Of a stretch of 7,961 bases of DNA, positions 1 to 5,958 are shown piece after piece. Position 1 is the stretch's first letter. Each line of letters opens with the position of its first letter. This stretch comes from Chloroflexota bacterium (GTDB lineage: Bacteria; Chloroflexota; Dehalococcoidia; UBA3495). A model generated the notes under the pieces. It had not been told where the DNA came from, did no database searches, and saw only the letters and a list, made by a program, of their open reading frames with translations. Location of the stretch: assembly GCA_022563275.1 (NCBI GenBank), contig JADFNR010000143.1:1-7961 (forward strand), given 5' to 3'. The position numbers and the translations under genes are program-made.

Positions 1-1
1 G

Positions 2-499
2 ATCACCACCAGGCAGGGATTGACCGGTCAGGTGGATTCCGAGGTAGAACGGATGCTGGCCACCCAGCCCAGGGGCGACATCGCCAAGGCCGCGCTGGAC
101 CGCCAGGGACGGGTGGTGTTGGTCGATTCCCTGGAAGAGGCCGTGGACCTGGTGAACCGCATCGCTCCGGAGCACCTTTGCCTGCTGTTGGACGACCCTT
201 GGTCCTGGGTCGGCAAGATCAAGCACGCCGGCGGTCTGTTCTTGGGGGAATACTCGCCGGAAGTCATTGGCGACTACATCGCCGGCCCCAGTCACGTGAT
301 GCCCACGGGAGGCACGGCCAGGTTCGGTTCCGCCTTGAGCGTGCACCATTTCTTGCGCACCATGCCGGTGGTCGGCCTCAGCCCCGCCGAGTTCCAGAAG
401 CTGGGCCCAGCGGCGGTGCACATCGCGGATGCGGAAGGGCTCTCCGGACACGCCAGCGCCATCCAGATCAGGCTCGATTCACTGGCCAAGGGCGCCTGA
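2..499 (+). CDS. hisD: Histidinol dehydrogenase, C-terminal part (5' end outside window)
   Basis: HisD performs the final two NAD-dependent oxidations of histidine synthesis, turning L-histidinol into L-histidine via the aldehyde, with a catalytic zinc, in the cytoplasm. The frame is open from base 2, giving 165 residues, roughly the last 40% of a usual ~430-residue protein. Visible family motifs are IAPEHL (Glu57-His58 of the fragment, the proton-relay Glu/His pair), GDYIAGPSHVMPT (Asp91 matches a zinc ligand, His98 an active-site His) and GLSGHASAIQIR (His150, matching the last zinc ligand). The other two zinc ligands, in the family SQAEH region, lie just upstream of the window. A TTG at base 20 lies in frame but is internal, so it is not taken as a start. 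The TGA stop is one base before the hisC ATG, which implies translational coupling. No odd substitutions are seen in the catalytic motifs. Confidence 0.97.
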   Translation: MTTRQGLTGQVDSEVERMLATQPRGDIAKAALDRQGRVVLVDSLEEAVDLVNRIAPEHLCLLLDDPWSWVGKIKHAGGLFLGEYSPEVIGDYIAGPSHVMPTGGTARFGSALSVHHFLRTMPVVGLSPAEFQKLGPAAVHIADAEGLSGHASAIQIRLDSLAKGA

Positions 500-500
500 C

Positions 501-1592
501 ATGTCCAGGAAGAACATGCCGGCGATGCTGCCCCACATTCAGGCCCTTGAGACCTATGAGGGAGTCGACCCCATGGAGGTCCTGGCCGAGCGGGCCGGGA
601 TCCCCCCGGAGAAGATCATCCGCCTGAACGGCAACGAGAACCCCTACGGCCCCTCGCCCAAGGTGGCCGAGGCCCTGGGCAGCTACCAGAACTTCAACTA
701 CTATCCCGACCCCGGACAGCGCAACCTGCGCCGCGTCCTCTCGGGCTATTTGAACGTGGAACCGGAACGCATCGTGGCGGGCAACGGCAGCGATGAGTTG
801 ATCGACCTTCTGCTGCGGATGTACGTGGGCGTCGGCGACAACGTGATCATCCCCACGCCGACCTTCGGCATGTACTCCTTCTCGGCGGGCATCTGCGGCG
901 GCAAAGCAATCTCGGTGGAGCGGGACGACAAGTTTGAGATCGACCTGGAAGCCATGCTGTCGGCCATCACCGCCAAGAGCAAGATCATCTTCTTGGCCTC
1001 GCCCAACAACCCCACCGGGAACATCATTCCCGAGTCCCAGACCCGCGCCTTGCTGGACACTGGACTGCTGGTGGTGACGGACGAGGCCTACTTCGAGTTC
1101 TGCGGCGAGACGGCCATCCCGCTGCTATCCGAGTACCAGAACCTGGTGGTCCTGCGGACCTTCAGCAAATGGGCGGGACTGGCGGGACTGCGCATCGGCG
1201 TGGGCGCCATGGACCCGGACCTGGCCACAACCATGATGGCCATGAAGCCGCCTTACAACGTCAACCTGGCGGCCGAGGTGGCTCTGACCACGTCGCTGGA
1301 GGACACCCCCGGCCTGTTGGAGCGGGTGAAGCAGATATTGGCGGAACGCGGCCGCATGATGGAGCTGCTGCAACAGATTCCCAACCTGACGCCCTGGCCG
1401 TCCCGGGCCAACTTCATCCTTTGCCAGGTGCCCGACGGGCGGGGCGAAGAGATATTTGAGGGCCTGTGCAGCAGGGGCATATTCCTGCGCTACTGGGCCA
1501 ATGGACGATTGAAGAACTTCATCAGGACCAGCATCGGCCTGCCCCATGAGACCGACGCGGTCGTAGAGGCTTTCACGGAATTGTGTGCCTAA
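501..1592 (+). CDS. hisC: Histidinol-phosphate aminotransferase
   Basis: HisC is a PLP-dependent class I/II aminotransferase that converts imidazole-acetol phosphate plus glutamate to histidinol phosphate and 2-oxoglutarate. From the ATG at 501 it has 363 residues, normal for the family. Motifs: NENPYG at residues 45-50, SPNNPTG at 167-173, DEAY at 194-197 (Asp194 contacts the PLP pyridine N), the Schiff-base Lys223 in RTFSKWAGLAGLRIG with Arg231 for cofactor phosphate, and Arg342 in IRTSIG for the substrate. The frame is open further upstream, to an ATG at 429, but that would overlap hisD by 71 bases. 501 follows the hisD stop by one base and fits translational coupling. ATGs at 516 and 525 are possible alternatives; an AGGAAG at 507-512 lies at a usable distance only from 525. 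It is the middle gene of the hisD-hisC-hisB run. Confidence 0.96.
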   Translation: MSRKNMPAMLPHIQALETYEGVDPMEVLAERAGIPPEKIIRLNGNENPYGPSPKVAEALGSYQNFNYYPDPGQRNLRRVLSGYLNVEPERIVAGNGSDELIDLLLRMYVGVGDNVIIPTPTFGMYSFSAGICGGKAISVERDDKFEIDLEAMLSAITAKSKIIFLASPNNPTGNIIPESQTRALLDTGLLVVTDEAYFEFCGETAIPLLSEYQNLVVLRTFSKWAGLAGLRIGVGAMDPDLATTMMAMKPPYNVNLAAEVALTTSLEDTPGLLERVKQILAERGRMMELLQQIPNLTPWPSRANFILCQVPDGRGEEIFEGLCSRGIFLRYWANGRLKNFIRTSIGLPHETDAVVEAFTELCA

Positions 1593-1623
1593 ATCGCGCG
1601 CTTGAACCGTGTGACGGAGTTGT

Positions 1624-1629
1624 GAGGAG
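1624..1629 (+). promoter_or_regulatory. Ribosome binding site of hisB
   Basis: GAGGAG lies 6 bases before the ATG at 1636. It favours this ATG over the GTG three bases earlier and shows that hisB has its own good ribosome entry site although it lies inside the his transcript. Confidence 0.75.
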
Positions 1630-1635
1630 AAAGTG

Positions 1636-2265
1636 ATGCCGCCTAGGAAACCGGCGACAACTAAAGGCAAGGACCGGACCGCGACCATCGAACGCAAGAC
1701 CGGTGAGACCGAGATCACGCTGACCCTGAACCTGGACGGCCAGGGCGTCTATGACGTGGACACCGGCAACGGCTTCCTGGACCACATGGTCTCTCAGATA
1801 TCCCGGCATGGACTGTTCGACATAACATTACGCGCCAAAGGGGACATCCACACCGGTTGGCACCATCTGGTGGAAGACGTTGCGATTACCCTGGGGCGGG
1901 CGTTCAAAGAGGCTCTGGGCGACGCCCGGGGCATCCGCCGCATGGGCCACGCGATAGTTCCCTTGGATGAAACCCTGGCGATGGTGGCGTTGGATTGCAG
2001 CGGCCGTGGTTACGCCGTGATCGAAACGACCCTGGACGACACCATGGTGGAGACCCTGCCTGGCTCATTGGTGAAGCACTTCTTCGAGTCCTTCGCCCTG
2101 GAGGCGAAGATAAACCTCCACGCCCAAATCATGGCCGGAGTCAGCCCCCACCACAAGGCCGAAGCCCTGTGCAAAGCCCTGGCCAGGGCCCTGCGCGACG
2201 CCGTGGAGCCGGACCCCCGCGCGCCCTCCCAGATCCCCAGCACCAAGGGGACACTGAGCGGGTAG
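1636..2265 (+). CDS. hisB: Imidazoleglycerol-phosphate dehydratase (monofunctional)
   Basis: HisB is the Mn-dependent dehydratase making imidazole-acetol phosphate from imidazoleglycerol phosphate, the step just before HisC. It has 209 residues without the histidinol-phosphatase domain of enteric HisB, so it is the monofunctional type; the first ~12 residues (rich in Lys/Arg/Thr) are an extension. Motifs: GFLDHM (Asp49-His50), HHLVED (His76, His77, Glu80: first metal-binding HHxxE), PLDETLA, KHFFESFA, and SPHHKAEA (His172, His173, Glu176: second HHxxE), ending in STKGTLSG. The ATG at 1636 is preferred over the adjacent in-frame GTG at 1633 because GAGGAG at 1624-1629 gives a 6-base spacer. 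One oddity is that the family's usual Asp-rich run before the first HH (typically D-D-HHT) reads Gly74-Trp75-HHL. It is the last gene of the operon; the next gene is convergent. Confidence 0.96.
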   Translation: MPPRKPATTKGKDRTATIERKTGETEITLTLNLDGQGVYDVDTGNGFLDHMVSQISRHGLFDITLRAKGDIHTGWHHLVEDVAITLGRAFKEALGDARGIRRMGHAIVPLDETLAMVALDCSGRGYAVIETTLDDTMVETLPGSLVKHFFESFALEAKINLHAQIMAGVSPHHKAEALCKALARALRDAVEPDPRAPSQIPSTKGTLSG

Positions 2266-2276
2266 GTTTCTTGACC

Positions 2277-2288
2277 TAAGGCGCCTTA
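2277..2288. repeat. 12-bp perfect palindrome between convergent genes
   Basis: TAAGGCGCCTTA is its own reverse complement. It lies 11 bases after the hisB stop, in the 63-base gap before the convergent crotonase gene. It is followed on the plus strand by a second weak inverted pair (CCATT 2290-2294 / AATGG 2310-2314) and a T-rich stretch from 2318. The region could act as a bidirectional transcription end, but the stems are short and imperfectly placed relative to the T-rich run, so termination is only suggested. Confidence 0.4.
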
Positions 2289-2328
2289 TCCATTACCCCG
2301 GCGCGGCTGAATGGACCTTTCTTTTGTG

Positions 2329-3099
2329 TTACCCCCGGCCTTTTCTGGCTATGAACTCGGGGAAGGCGTCCTCAACTCCGTAGCCCTTGACCACGCTGGT
2401 GTAGTCCTTCTCGATCTGCCACATGCCTTGCAGGTCAGCGGTCATATCCTTCAGCAGTATCTGCTTGATGCCCTTCACCGAGGCCTGGTTGTTCTTGGCG
2501 ATCAGGGCCGCCATCTCCATGGTCTTGGCCCGCAGTTGGTCCGCGGGCACCAGATGGTTCAACAGGCCGGTCTGGAGGGCCTCCTCCGCTTCCACGATTC
2601 TCGCGGTGAACAGGAACTCCTTGGCTTTGGGCCAGCCCACCTGGTTGGTCAGGGTCCAGGTGCTGTTGATGCGGCCGTAGGCCACCGCCAGGAACCGGAA
2701 TTTGGTGTTCTCGCAGCCGACCCGAATGTCGAGACAGGACGCCAGCACCGCACCGCCGCCGTAGGCCAGCCCGTTCATCATGCCGATGACCGGCTTGGGC
2801 GAGGATGAGATGTCGTACATAAATTGCGAGTGCTCCGCTGATCGGACGTCCCGTTCCTCTTCGGTGCGGTTCCGGGCGTCCTCCCGCTGCTCGTGGATGT
2901 CGCCTCCAGCGGAAAACGCCTTTTCGCCGGCGCCGGTGATGACGATGCAGCCGATGTTTTCGTCGGCGTTGGCCGCCATGACCGCGTCGTGGAGTTCCGA
3001 GACCAATGTGTGGTTCATGGCGTTCAGCACCTCGGGACGGTCCATGGTTAAAACCGCCACGCCCTCTTCGTTCTCCACCAAGATATGTTCGTAAGGCAT
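2329..3099 (-). CDS. Crotonase-fold protein (enoyl-CoA hydratase/isomerase family) lacking both classical catalytic Glu
   Basis: This 256-residue protein is of normal crotonase length and acts presumably on a CoA thioester in the cytoplasm. Visible are the N-terminal VAVLTMDRPEVLNAMN strand/turn (about residues 14-29), the first oxyanion-hole segment FSAGGDI (62-68), the second one GLAYGGGAVLA (110-120), and the C-terminal helical part. By alignment to rat mitochondrial enoyl-CoA hydratase, the two catalytic glutamates (Glu144 and Glu164) fall on Val118 and Ala138. The CoA-binding and oxyanion hole are therefore kept, but ordinary hydration chemistry is unlikely. An isomerase, hydrolase, lyase or carbon-carbon bond role is possible, and the substrate is unknown. 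The ATG at 3099 has GGAG (plus-strand CTCC 3107-3110) 7 bases upstream. The gene is convergent with hisB and divergent from the ThDP-enzyme gene, so it is probably its own transcription unit. Confidence 0.92.
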   Translation of the reverse strand: MPYEHILVENEEGVAVLTMDRPEVLNAMNHTLVSELHDAVMAANADENIGCIVITGAGEKAFSAGGDIHEQREDARNRTEEERDVRSAEHSQFMYDISSSPKPVIGMMNGLAYGGGAVLASCLDIRVGCENTKFRFLAVAYGRINSTWTLTNQVGWPKAKEFLFTARIVEAEEALQTGLLNHLVPADQLRAKTMEMAALIAKNNQASVKGIKQILLKDMTADLQGMWQIEKDYTSVVKGYGVEDAFPEFIARKGRG

Positions 3100-3122
3100 G
3101 TGTTCGCTCCTATCCTAACAAT

Positions 3123-3170
3123 CCCCCGCAGCAGGGGAATGGATTTATTAACCTTCCCCTTAAAGGGGGC
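3123..3170. repeat. Short palindromic repeat unit (solo arm related to the element at 5734-5918)
   Basis: Two small hairpins lie side by side: CCCC/GGGG arms at 3124-3127 and 3134-3137 around GCAGCA, and CCCCTT/AAGGGG at about 3156-3168. On the minus strand the second reads CCCTTTAAGGGGAAGGTTA, close to the left arm of the 5734-5918 element (CCCTCGCAAGGGGGAAGGTTAG). It lies between the divergent crotonase and ThDP-enzyme genes, in the crotonase leader. A regulatory role is possible but nothing shows it. Confidence 0.55.
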
Positions 3171-3250
3171 AGGAATTTCTTGATTCGTTGGTCCGCTCCC
3201 CGATTTTACGGTTAGGGCCGCGGCCAGTCAATTTGGCCTGATATCGCCCC

Positions 3251-3259
3251 TGCTATGAT
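3251..3259 (+). promoter_or_regulatory. Extended -10 promoter of the ThDP-enzyme gene
   Basis: TGC-TATGAT matches the extended -10 consensus TGn-TATAAT with one mismatch in the hexamer. The -35 side is weak: TTGGCC at 3233-3238 is only 15 bases away, which is usual for extended -10 promoters. Transcription would start near 3266, leaving a leader of about 64 bases before the TTG at 3330. It lies in the divergent intergenic region where a promoter is needed. Confidence 0.45.
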
Positions 3260-3316
3260 AAACTGCATTCGACGCTCAGGCGTGACTTAAAGACAACCAA
3301 CCCACCATAGCACCTT

Positions 3317-3322
3317 GGAGGT
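3317..3322 (+). promoter_or_regulatory. Ribosome binding site that points to a TTG start
   Basis: GGAGGT is a near-perfect Shine-Dalgarno sequence. It ends 7-8 bases before TTG 3330 and 16-17 bases before ATG 3339, and it overlaps codons just after the in-frame TTG at 3315. It therefore excludes 3315 and favours TTG 3330. Confidence 0.7.
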
Positions 3323-3329
3323 AATTGAT

Positions 3330-5018
3330 TTGGCGAAGATGAACGCGGGCGTGGCGATCGTTGAGATGCTGCGTCAGGAGGGCGTTTCCCACATGTTCGG
3401 AATCGTGGGCTCGTCCTTCCTGGATATCCTGGACCCGCTCTACGACCGGGACGACCTCAAATTCATCGGGGTCCGCCACGAGCAGGGCGCGGCCCTGATG
3501 GCCGACGGCTACAGCCGCATCTCCGGCGCTCCCAGCGTATGCCTGGTGACCAACGGCCCCGGAGTCCTGAACCTGACCTACGGCATCGCCTCGGCCTACG
3601 TGGCCCACTCGCCGGTGGTGGTGATCGCGCCCTCCGCGTCCCGCAGCCACCAGAACCGGGCCTCCACCCAGGAGTTCGACCAGGTGGCCCTCTTCAAGCC
3701 GATCACCAAGGCGGCCTTCTCCATCAACAAGATCGAGGTCCTGCCCGAAGCCCTGCGCCACGCCTTCCGTGTGGCCACCTCGGGCAAGATGGGTCCGGTG
3801 ATGATCGACATTCCCAGGGACCTGCTTCCCGGCGCGGAGATCGAACTGGACCTGCTGTCCCCCGACGCCTACCGCCCCGGCCAGACCCGTTCCAGGGGAG
3901 ACGCAGCCCTGATCGACAAAGCCGCCGCGGTGCTTTCAGCCGCCCAGCGTCCCGTTATCCTGGCCGGCGGCGGAGTGCAGTGGAGTGACGCCGGCGACGA
4001 GGTCTGCCGGATGGCCGAACTGACCGGCGCCGCCATCGTCACGTCATACGGCCGGGCCGACGCCGTGCCCAGCGACCACCCCAACTACCTGGGCCACCTC
4101 GGCCGCTTGGGGTCCTTGGAAGGCATCGAGGCGATGCGCCAGGCCGACACCATTCTGGCTGTGGGCACCCGGCTCAGCCAGTCCACCACCTTCTACGACA
4201 ACCGGTTCATCCCCGCCGACGCCAAGATCATCCAGATCGAGATCGACCCCCAGGAGATCGGACGGAATTACCCGGTGACCGTGGGTATCGAAGGCGATGC
4301 CAAAGCGGTGATGGAAGGTCTGCTGGACAAGGTCCGGGAGCGGGAGCCCCGGCCCAACCCGCAATGGGTCTCGGAGATAGGAGATTGGGCCGCCCGCCGT
4401 GCGGCGCGTCTGCAGGATGAAGAGAAACTCTCCGGTTCGCCCATGAAGCCCCAGCGGGTCTATGCCGAACTTAGGAAGGTCATGCCCCGTGACGCCATCG
4501 TGGCCTTGGATGCCGGCCTGGCCCCCAACTATGGGCAGGACCGGCTGAACTACTACGAGCCCCGGAGCCTCCTGACCTCCCTGGACCTGGGCGGTCTGGG
4601 ATTCAGCTTCCCAGCGGCCATCGGCGCCAAGTTCGCCGCCCCGGACCGGCCGGTGATCAACTTCAACGGCGACGGCGGGTTCTTGTTCAACGCTCAGGAG
4701 TTCTCAACGGCGGTGCACTACAACCTGCCGCTGGTCACGGTCATCATGAACAACGGCATCTGGGGCTCGGAGAAAGCCTACCAGCGTTACGCCTTCAATG
4801 AGCGGTACGTGGGCGCCGACACCACCAACCCCCGCTTCGACAAATACGCGGAGATCTTCGGGGGCGTTGGGTTCTACGTTGAACGGCCCGAGGACATCGG
4901 CAATGCCATGATCGAAGCACTGAACTGCGGCAAGCCCAGCATCATCGAGATTCCCATCGACCCCGACGAGATGCCCCGGCCGGCCCGGTTGAACGAGGTC
5001 CAAGCCCCGGCACAATAG
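3330..5018 (+). CDS. Thiamine-diphosphate-dependent enzyme, sulfoacetaldehyde acetyltransferase/acetolactate synthase-like
   Basis: From the TTG at 3330 this is a 562-residue cytoplasmic enzyme with the three-domain layout of the acetolactate-synthase superfamily: an N-terminal pyrimidine-binding domain (about 1-170) with the ThDP-activating Glu51 in RHEQGAALMADGYSR, a central domain (about 190-325), and a C-terminal diphosphate-binding domain (about 375-545). The last carries the ThDP/Mg motif GDG at 447-449 (Asp448) running to NN at 474-475. Two stretches, FGIVGSSFLDILD near the N terminus and WGSEKAYQRYAFNERYVGAD after the ThDP motif, recall Xsc (sulfoacetaldehyde acetyltransferase, FGIIGSAM... 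and WGAEK...FVGT) more than IlvB. Xsc would release sulfite and acetyl phosphate, but no phosphotransacetylase or sulfite gene is nearby, so the substrate is open; 2-oxoacid decarboxylation or carboligation is an alternative. The start rests on GGAGGT at 3317-3322; ATG 3339 is the alternative. The DUF971 gene follows 50 bases later and is probably cotranscribed. Confidence 0.93.
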   Translation: MAKMNAGVAIVEMLRQEGVSHMFGIVGSSFLDILDPLYDRDDLKFIGVRHEQGAALMADGYSRISGAPSVCLVTNGPGVLNLTYGIASAYVAHSPVVVIAPSASRSHQNRASTQEFDQVALFKPITKAAFSINKIEVLPEALRHAFRVATSGKMGPVMIDIPRDLLPGAEIELDLLSPDAYRPGQTRSRGDAALIDKAAAVLSAAQRPVILAGGGVQWSDAGDEVCRMAELTGAAIVTSYGRADAVPSDHPNYLGHLGRLGSLEGIEAMRQADTILAVGTRLSQSTTFYDNRFIPADAKIIQIEIDPQEIGRNYPVTVGIEGDAKAVMEGLLDKVREREPRPNPQWVSEIGDWAARRAARLQDEEKLSGSPMKPQRVYAELRKVMPRDAIVALDAGLAPNYGQDRLNYYEPRSLLTSLDLGGLGFSFPAAIGAKFAAPDRPVINFNGDGGFLFNAQEFSTAVHYNLPLVTVIMNNGIWGSEKAYQRYAFNERYVGADTTNPRFDKYAEIFGGVGFYVERPEDIGNAMIEALNCGKPSIIEIPIDPDEMPRPARLNEVQAPAQ

Positions 5019-5037
5019 AACGCCCCAATAAAACATC

Positions 5038-5054
5038 CGGCGGCCCAGCCGCCG
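5038..5054 (+). repeat. GC hairpin between the ThDP-enzyme and DUF971 genes
   Basis: CGGCGG and CCGCCG form a perfect 6-bp stem with a CCCAG loop, 19 bases after the ThDP-enzyme stop and 14 bases before the DUF971 ATG. No T-run follows, so it is not a typical intrinsic terminator. It could protect the upstream mRNA end or modulate translation of the DUF971 gene, whose Shine-Dalgarno sequence is poor (only AGAG nearby). Confidence 0.4.
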
Positions 5055-5068
5055 TTAGAGATATAACC

Positions 5069-5416
5069 ATGGAACATTTGATCCGGCCCGACGCCATAAA
5101 TCTGGAAGACGATGCCGTGGTGATCCTGTGGGAAGACGCCCACCGCAGTCCCTTTCCCCACCGCTACCTGCGGTTACGCTGTCCGTGCGCCAATTGCATC
5201 GACGAGATGAGCGGCAAGCGCACCTTGGACCCGGACACCGTGCCCCAGGACGTGAAGGCGTTGGACCAGATGCCCGTGGGGAAATACGGGGTGCAGTTCC
5301 TGTGGAGCGACGCCCACTACACCGGCATCTACACCTATAAGGTGCTGCGGGCGGCCTGCACCTGCATCATCTGTGGCGAGGCACGGGCCCAAGCGGAAAA
5401 AGAGGACGCGGGCTAG
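5069..5416 (+). CDS. DUF971 / gamma-butyrobetaine-hydroxylase N-terminal-like zinc-site protein
   Basis: This 115-residue protein is a stand-alone DUF971 domain (GBBH-like N-terminal fold). The N-terminal half has LRLRCPCANCIDEMSGKR with Cys38, Cys40 and Cys43, and the C-terminal half has WSDAHYTGIY with His83. These match the Cys3-His zinc site of human gamma-butyrobetaine hydroxylase. A second CxCxxC set (Cys97, Cys99, Cys102) follows LRAA near the C terminus and repeats the first set's spacing. DUF971 domains also occur fused to Mrp/HCF101-type iron-sulfur carrier proteins, so a helper role in metal or cluster handling is possible; no hydroxylase domain is attached here. It sits downstream of the ThDP-enzyme gene in the same direction. 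The ATG at 5069 has only a weak ribosome site. Its TAG stop overlaps the stop of the convergent zinc-ribbon gene. Confidence 0.9.
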   Translation: MEHLIRPDAINLEDDAVVILWEDAHRSPFPHRYLRLRCPCANCIDEMSGKRTLDPDTVPQDVKALDQMPVGKYGVQFLWSDAHYTGIYTYKVLRAACTCIICGEARAQAEKEDAG

Positions 5417-5658
5417 CCTGCCGGCCTCTGGTCAGAGTCCTTGGCGAGCTTTCTGTCTCTGGCGCGCATGGGTTTCTCCAGAGATGCTTTGAATTTGGGT
5501 GACGTGAAGGTGTTGGACTTGAAAGCGAAATTGGATAGCTGCCGTTCGCCCGGTTTGCCGCAGCGCTCGCAATTGGCCGGCTCGCCGGACTGAGTCACCG
5601 GGCGCATCACTTCAAAATCCAAGTCGCACCCGGCGCAGTAATACTCATAGATGGGCAT
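5413..5658 (-). CDS. FmdB-family zinc-ribbon regulatory protein
   Basis: This 81-residue protein begins MPIYEYYCAGCDLDFEV, the hallmark of the FmdB/CxxC_CxxC_SSSS putative regulatory family. Two CxxC knuckles (Cys8/Cys11 and Cys30/Cys33) form one small zinc ribbon, followed by a basic, low-complexity tail (about residues 52-81). The family name comes from a gene beside formamidase/amidase genes in Methylophilus; the molecular role is not established for most members, so nucleic-acid or protein binding is an inference. A strong Shine-Dalgarno AGGAGG (plus-strand CCTCCT 5664-5669) lies 5 bases before the ATG. The gene is convergent with DUF971, sharing 4 bases at the stops, and divergent from the FAD oxidoreductase, with the MITE-like element between. 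Confidence 0.92.
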   Translation of the reverse strand: MPIYEYYCAGCDLDFEVMRPVTQSGEPANCERCGKPGERQLSNFAFKSNTFTSPKFKASLEKPMRARDRKLAKDSDQRPAG

Positions 5659-5733
5659 GTAAACCTCCTGAATCTAGGTCCATCTTATCGCCATCGGCAA
5701 CGCCATGCCATCAGTACCGGATAAACAAAGTCC

Positions 5734-5918
5734 CTTCTCCCTCGCAAGGGGGAAGGTTAGGTCCGGCGAAGTCGCGACTTCCCGGCGGTGCCGAGGACGC
5801 TCGATAGAGTCGGCGCTCGACGTAGTCGGAGATGGGGGAATGAATTGCCGCATTGAAGCTCTTCTGCAGCGAAGGGGACACGCCCCCTCTCTAACTCTCC
5901 CCCTTGTGAGGGGGAGAG
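5734..5918. mobile_element. MITE-like non-coding element with ~28-bp terminal inverted repeats
   Basis: The left arm (5734-5760) and the reverse complement of the right arm (5891-5918) align with one gap and a few mismatches, sharing a core that reads CAAGGGGGARRGTTAG. Each arm can also fold alone; the right arm gives CTCCCCC/GGGGGAG around TTGTGA. Inside lies a perfect 14-bp palindrome, GAAGTCGCGACTTC, at 5768-5781. The 185-bp unit has no convincing ORF and fills most of the 300-base gap between the divergent fmdB-like and FAD-oxidoreductase genes. A related arm lies at 3123-3170. The size, nested palindromes and intergenic position suit a MITE or REP/BIME-like element; no clear target-site duplication was seen, and the mobilising transposase is unknown. 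Confidence 0.65.
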
Positions 5919-5958
5919 AACAGATGAATGAATATCCAAAATCACACACGGAGTAAAC

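Noticed and set aside
429..500. Upstream extension of hisC to an ATG at 429
   Set aside because: It would overlap the conserved C terminus of hisD by 71 bases and adds residues absent from the HisC family; ATG 501 fits coupling.
1125..1718. 197-codon minus-strand frame across hisC and hisB
   Set aside because: It is a shadow of two well-supported plus-strand genes and has no domain or ribosome site.
3276..3761. 161-codon minus-strand frame and similar long antisense frames at 4044-4364 and 4704-5036
   Set aside because: High GC creates open shadow frames opposite the ThDP-enzyme gene; the composition is His/Gly/Val-rich with no motif.
5038..5054. Intrinsic terminator after the ThDP-enzyme gene
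   Set aside because: The hairpin is good but is followed by TTAGAG with no T-run, and the next gene lies in the same direction 14 bases later.
5705..5956. 83-codon open frame across the MITE-like element
   Set aside because: It translates the inverted repeats, has no ribosome site and no recognisable domain; the opposite strand gives equally long spurious frames.
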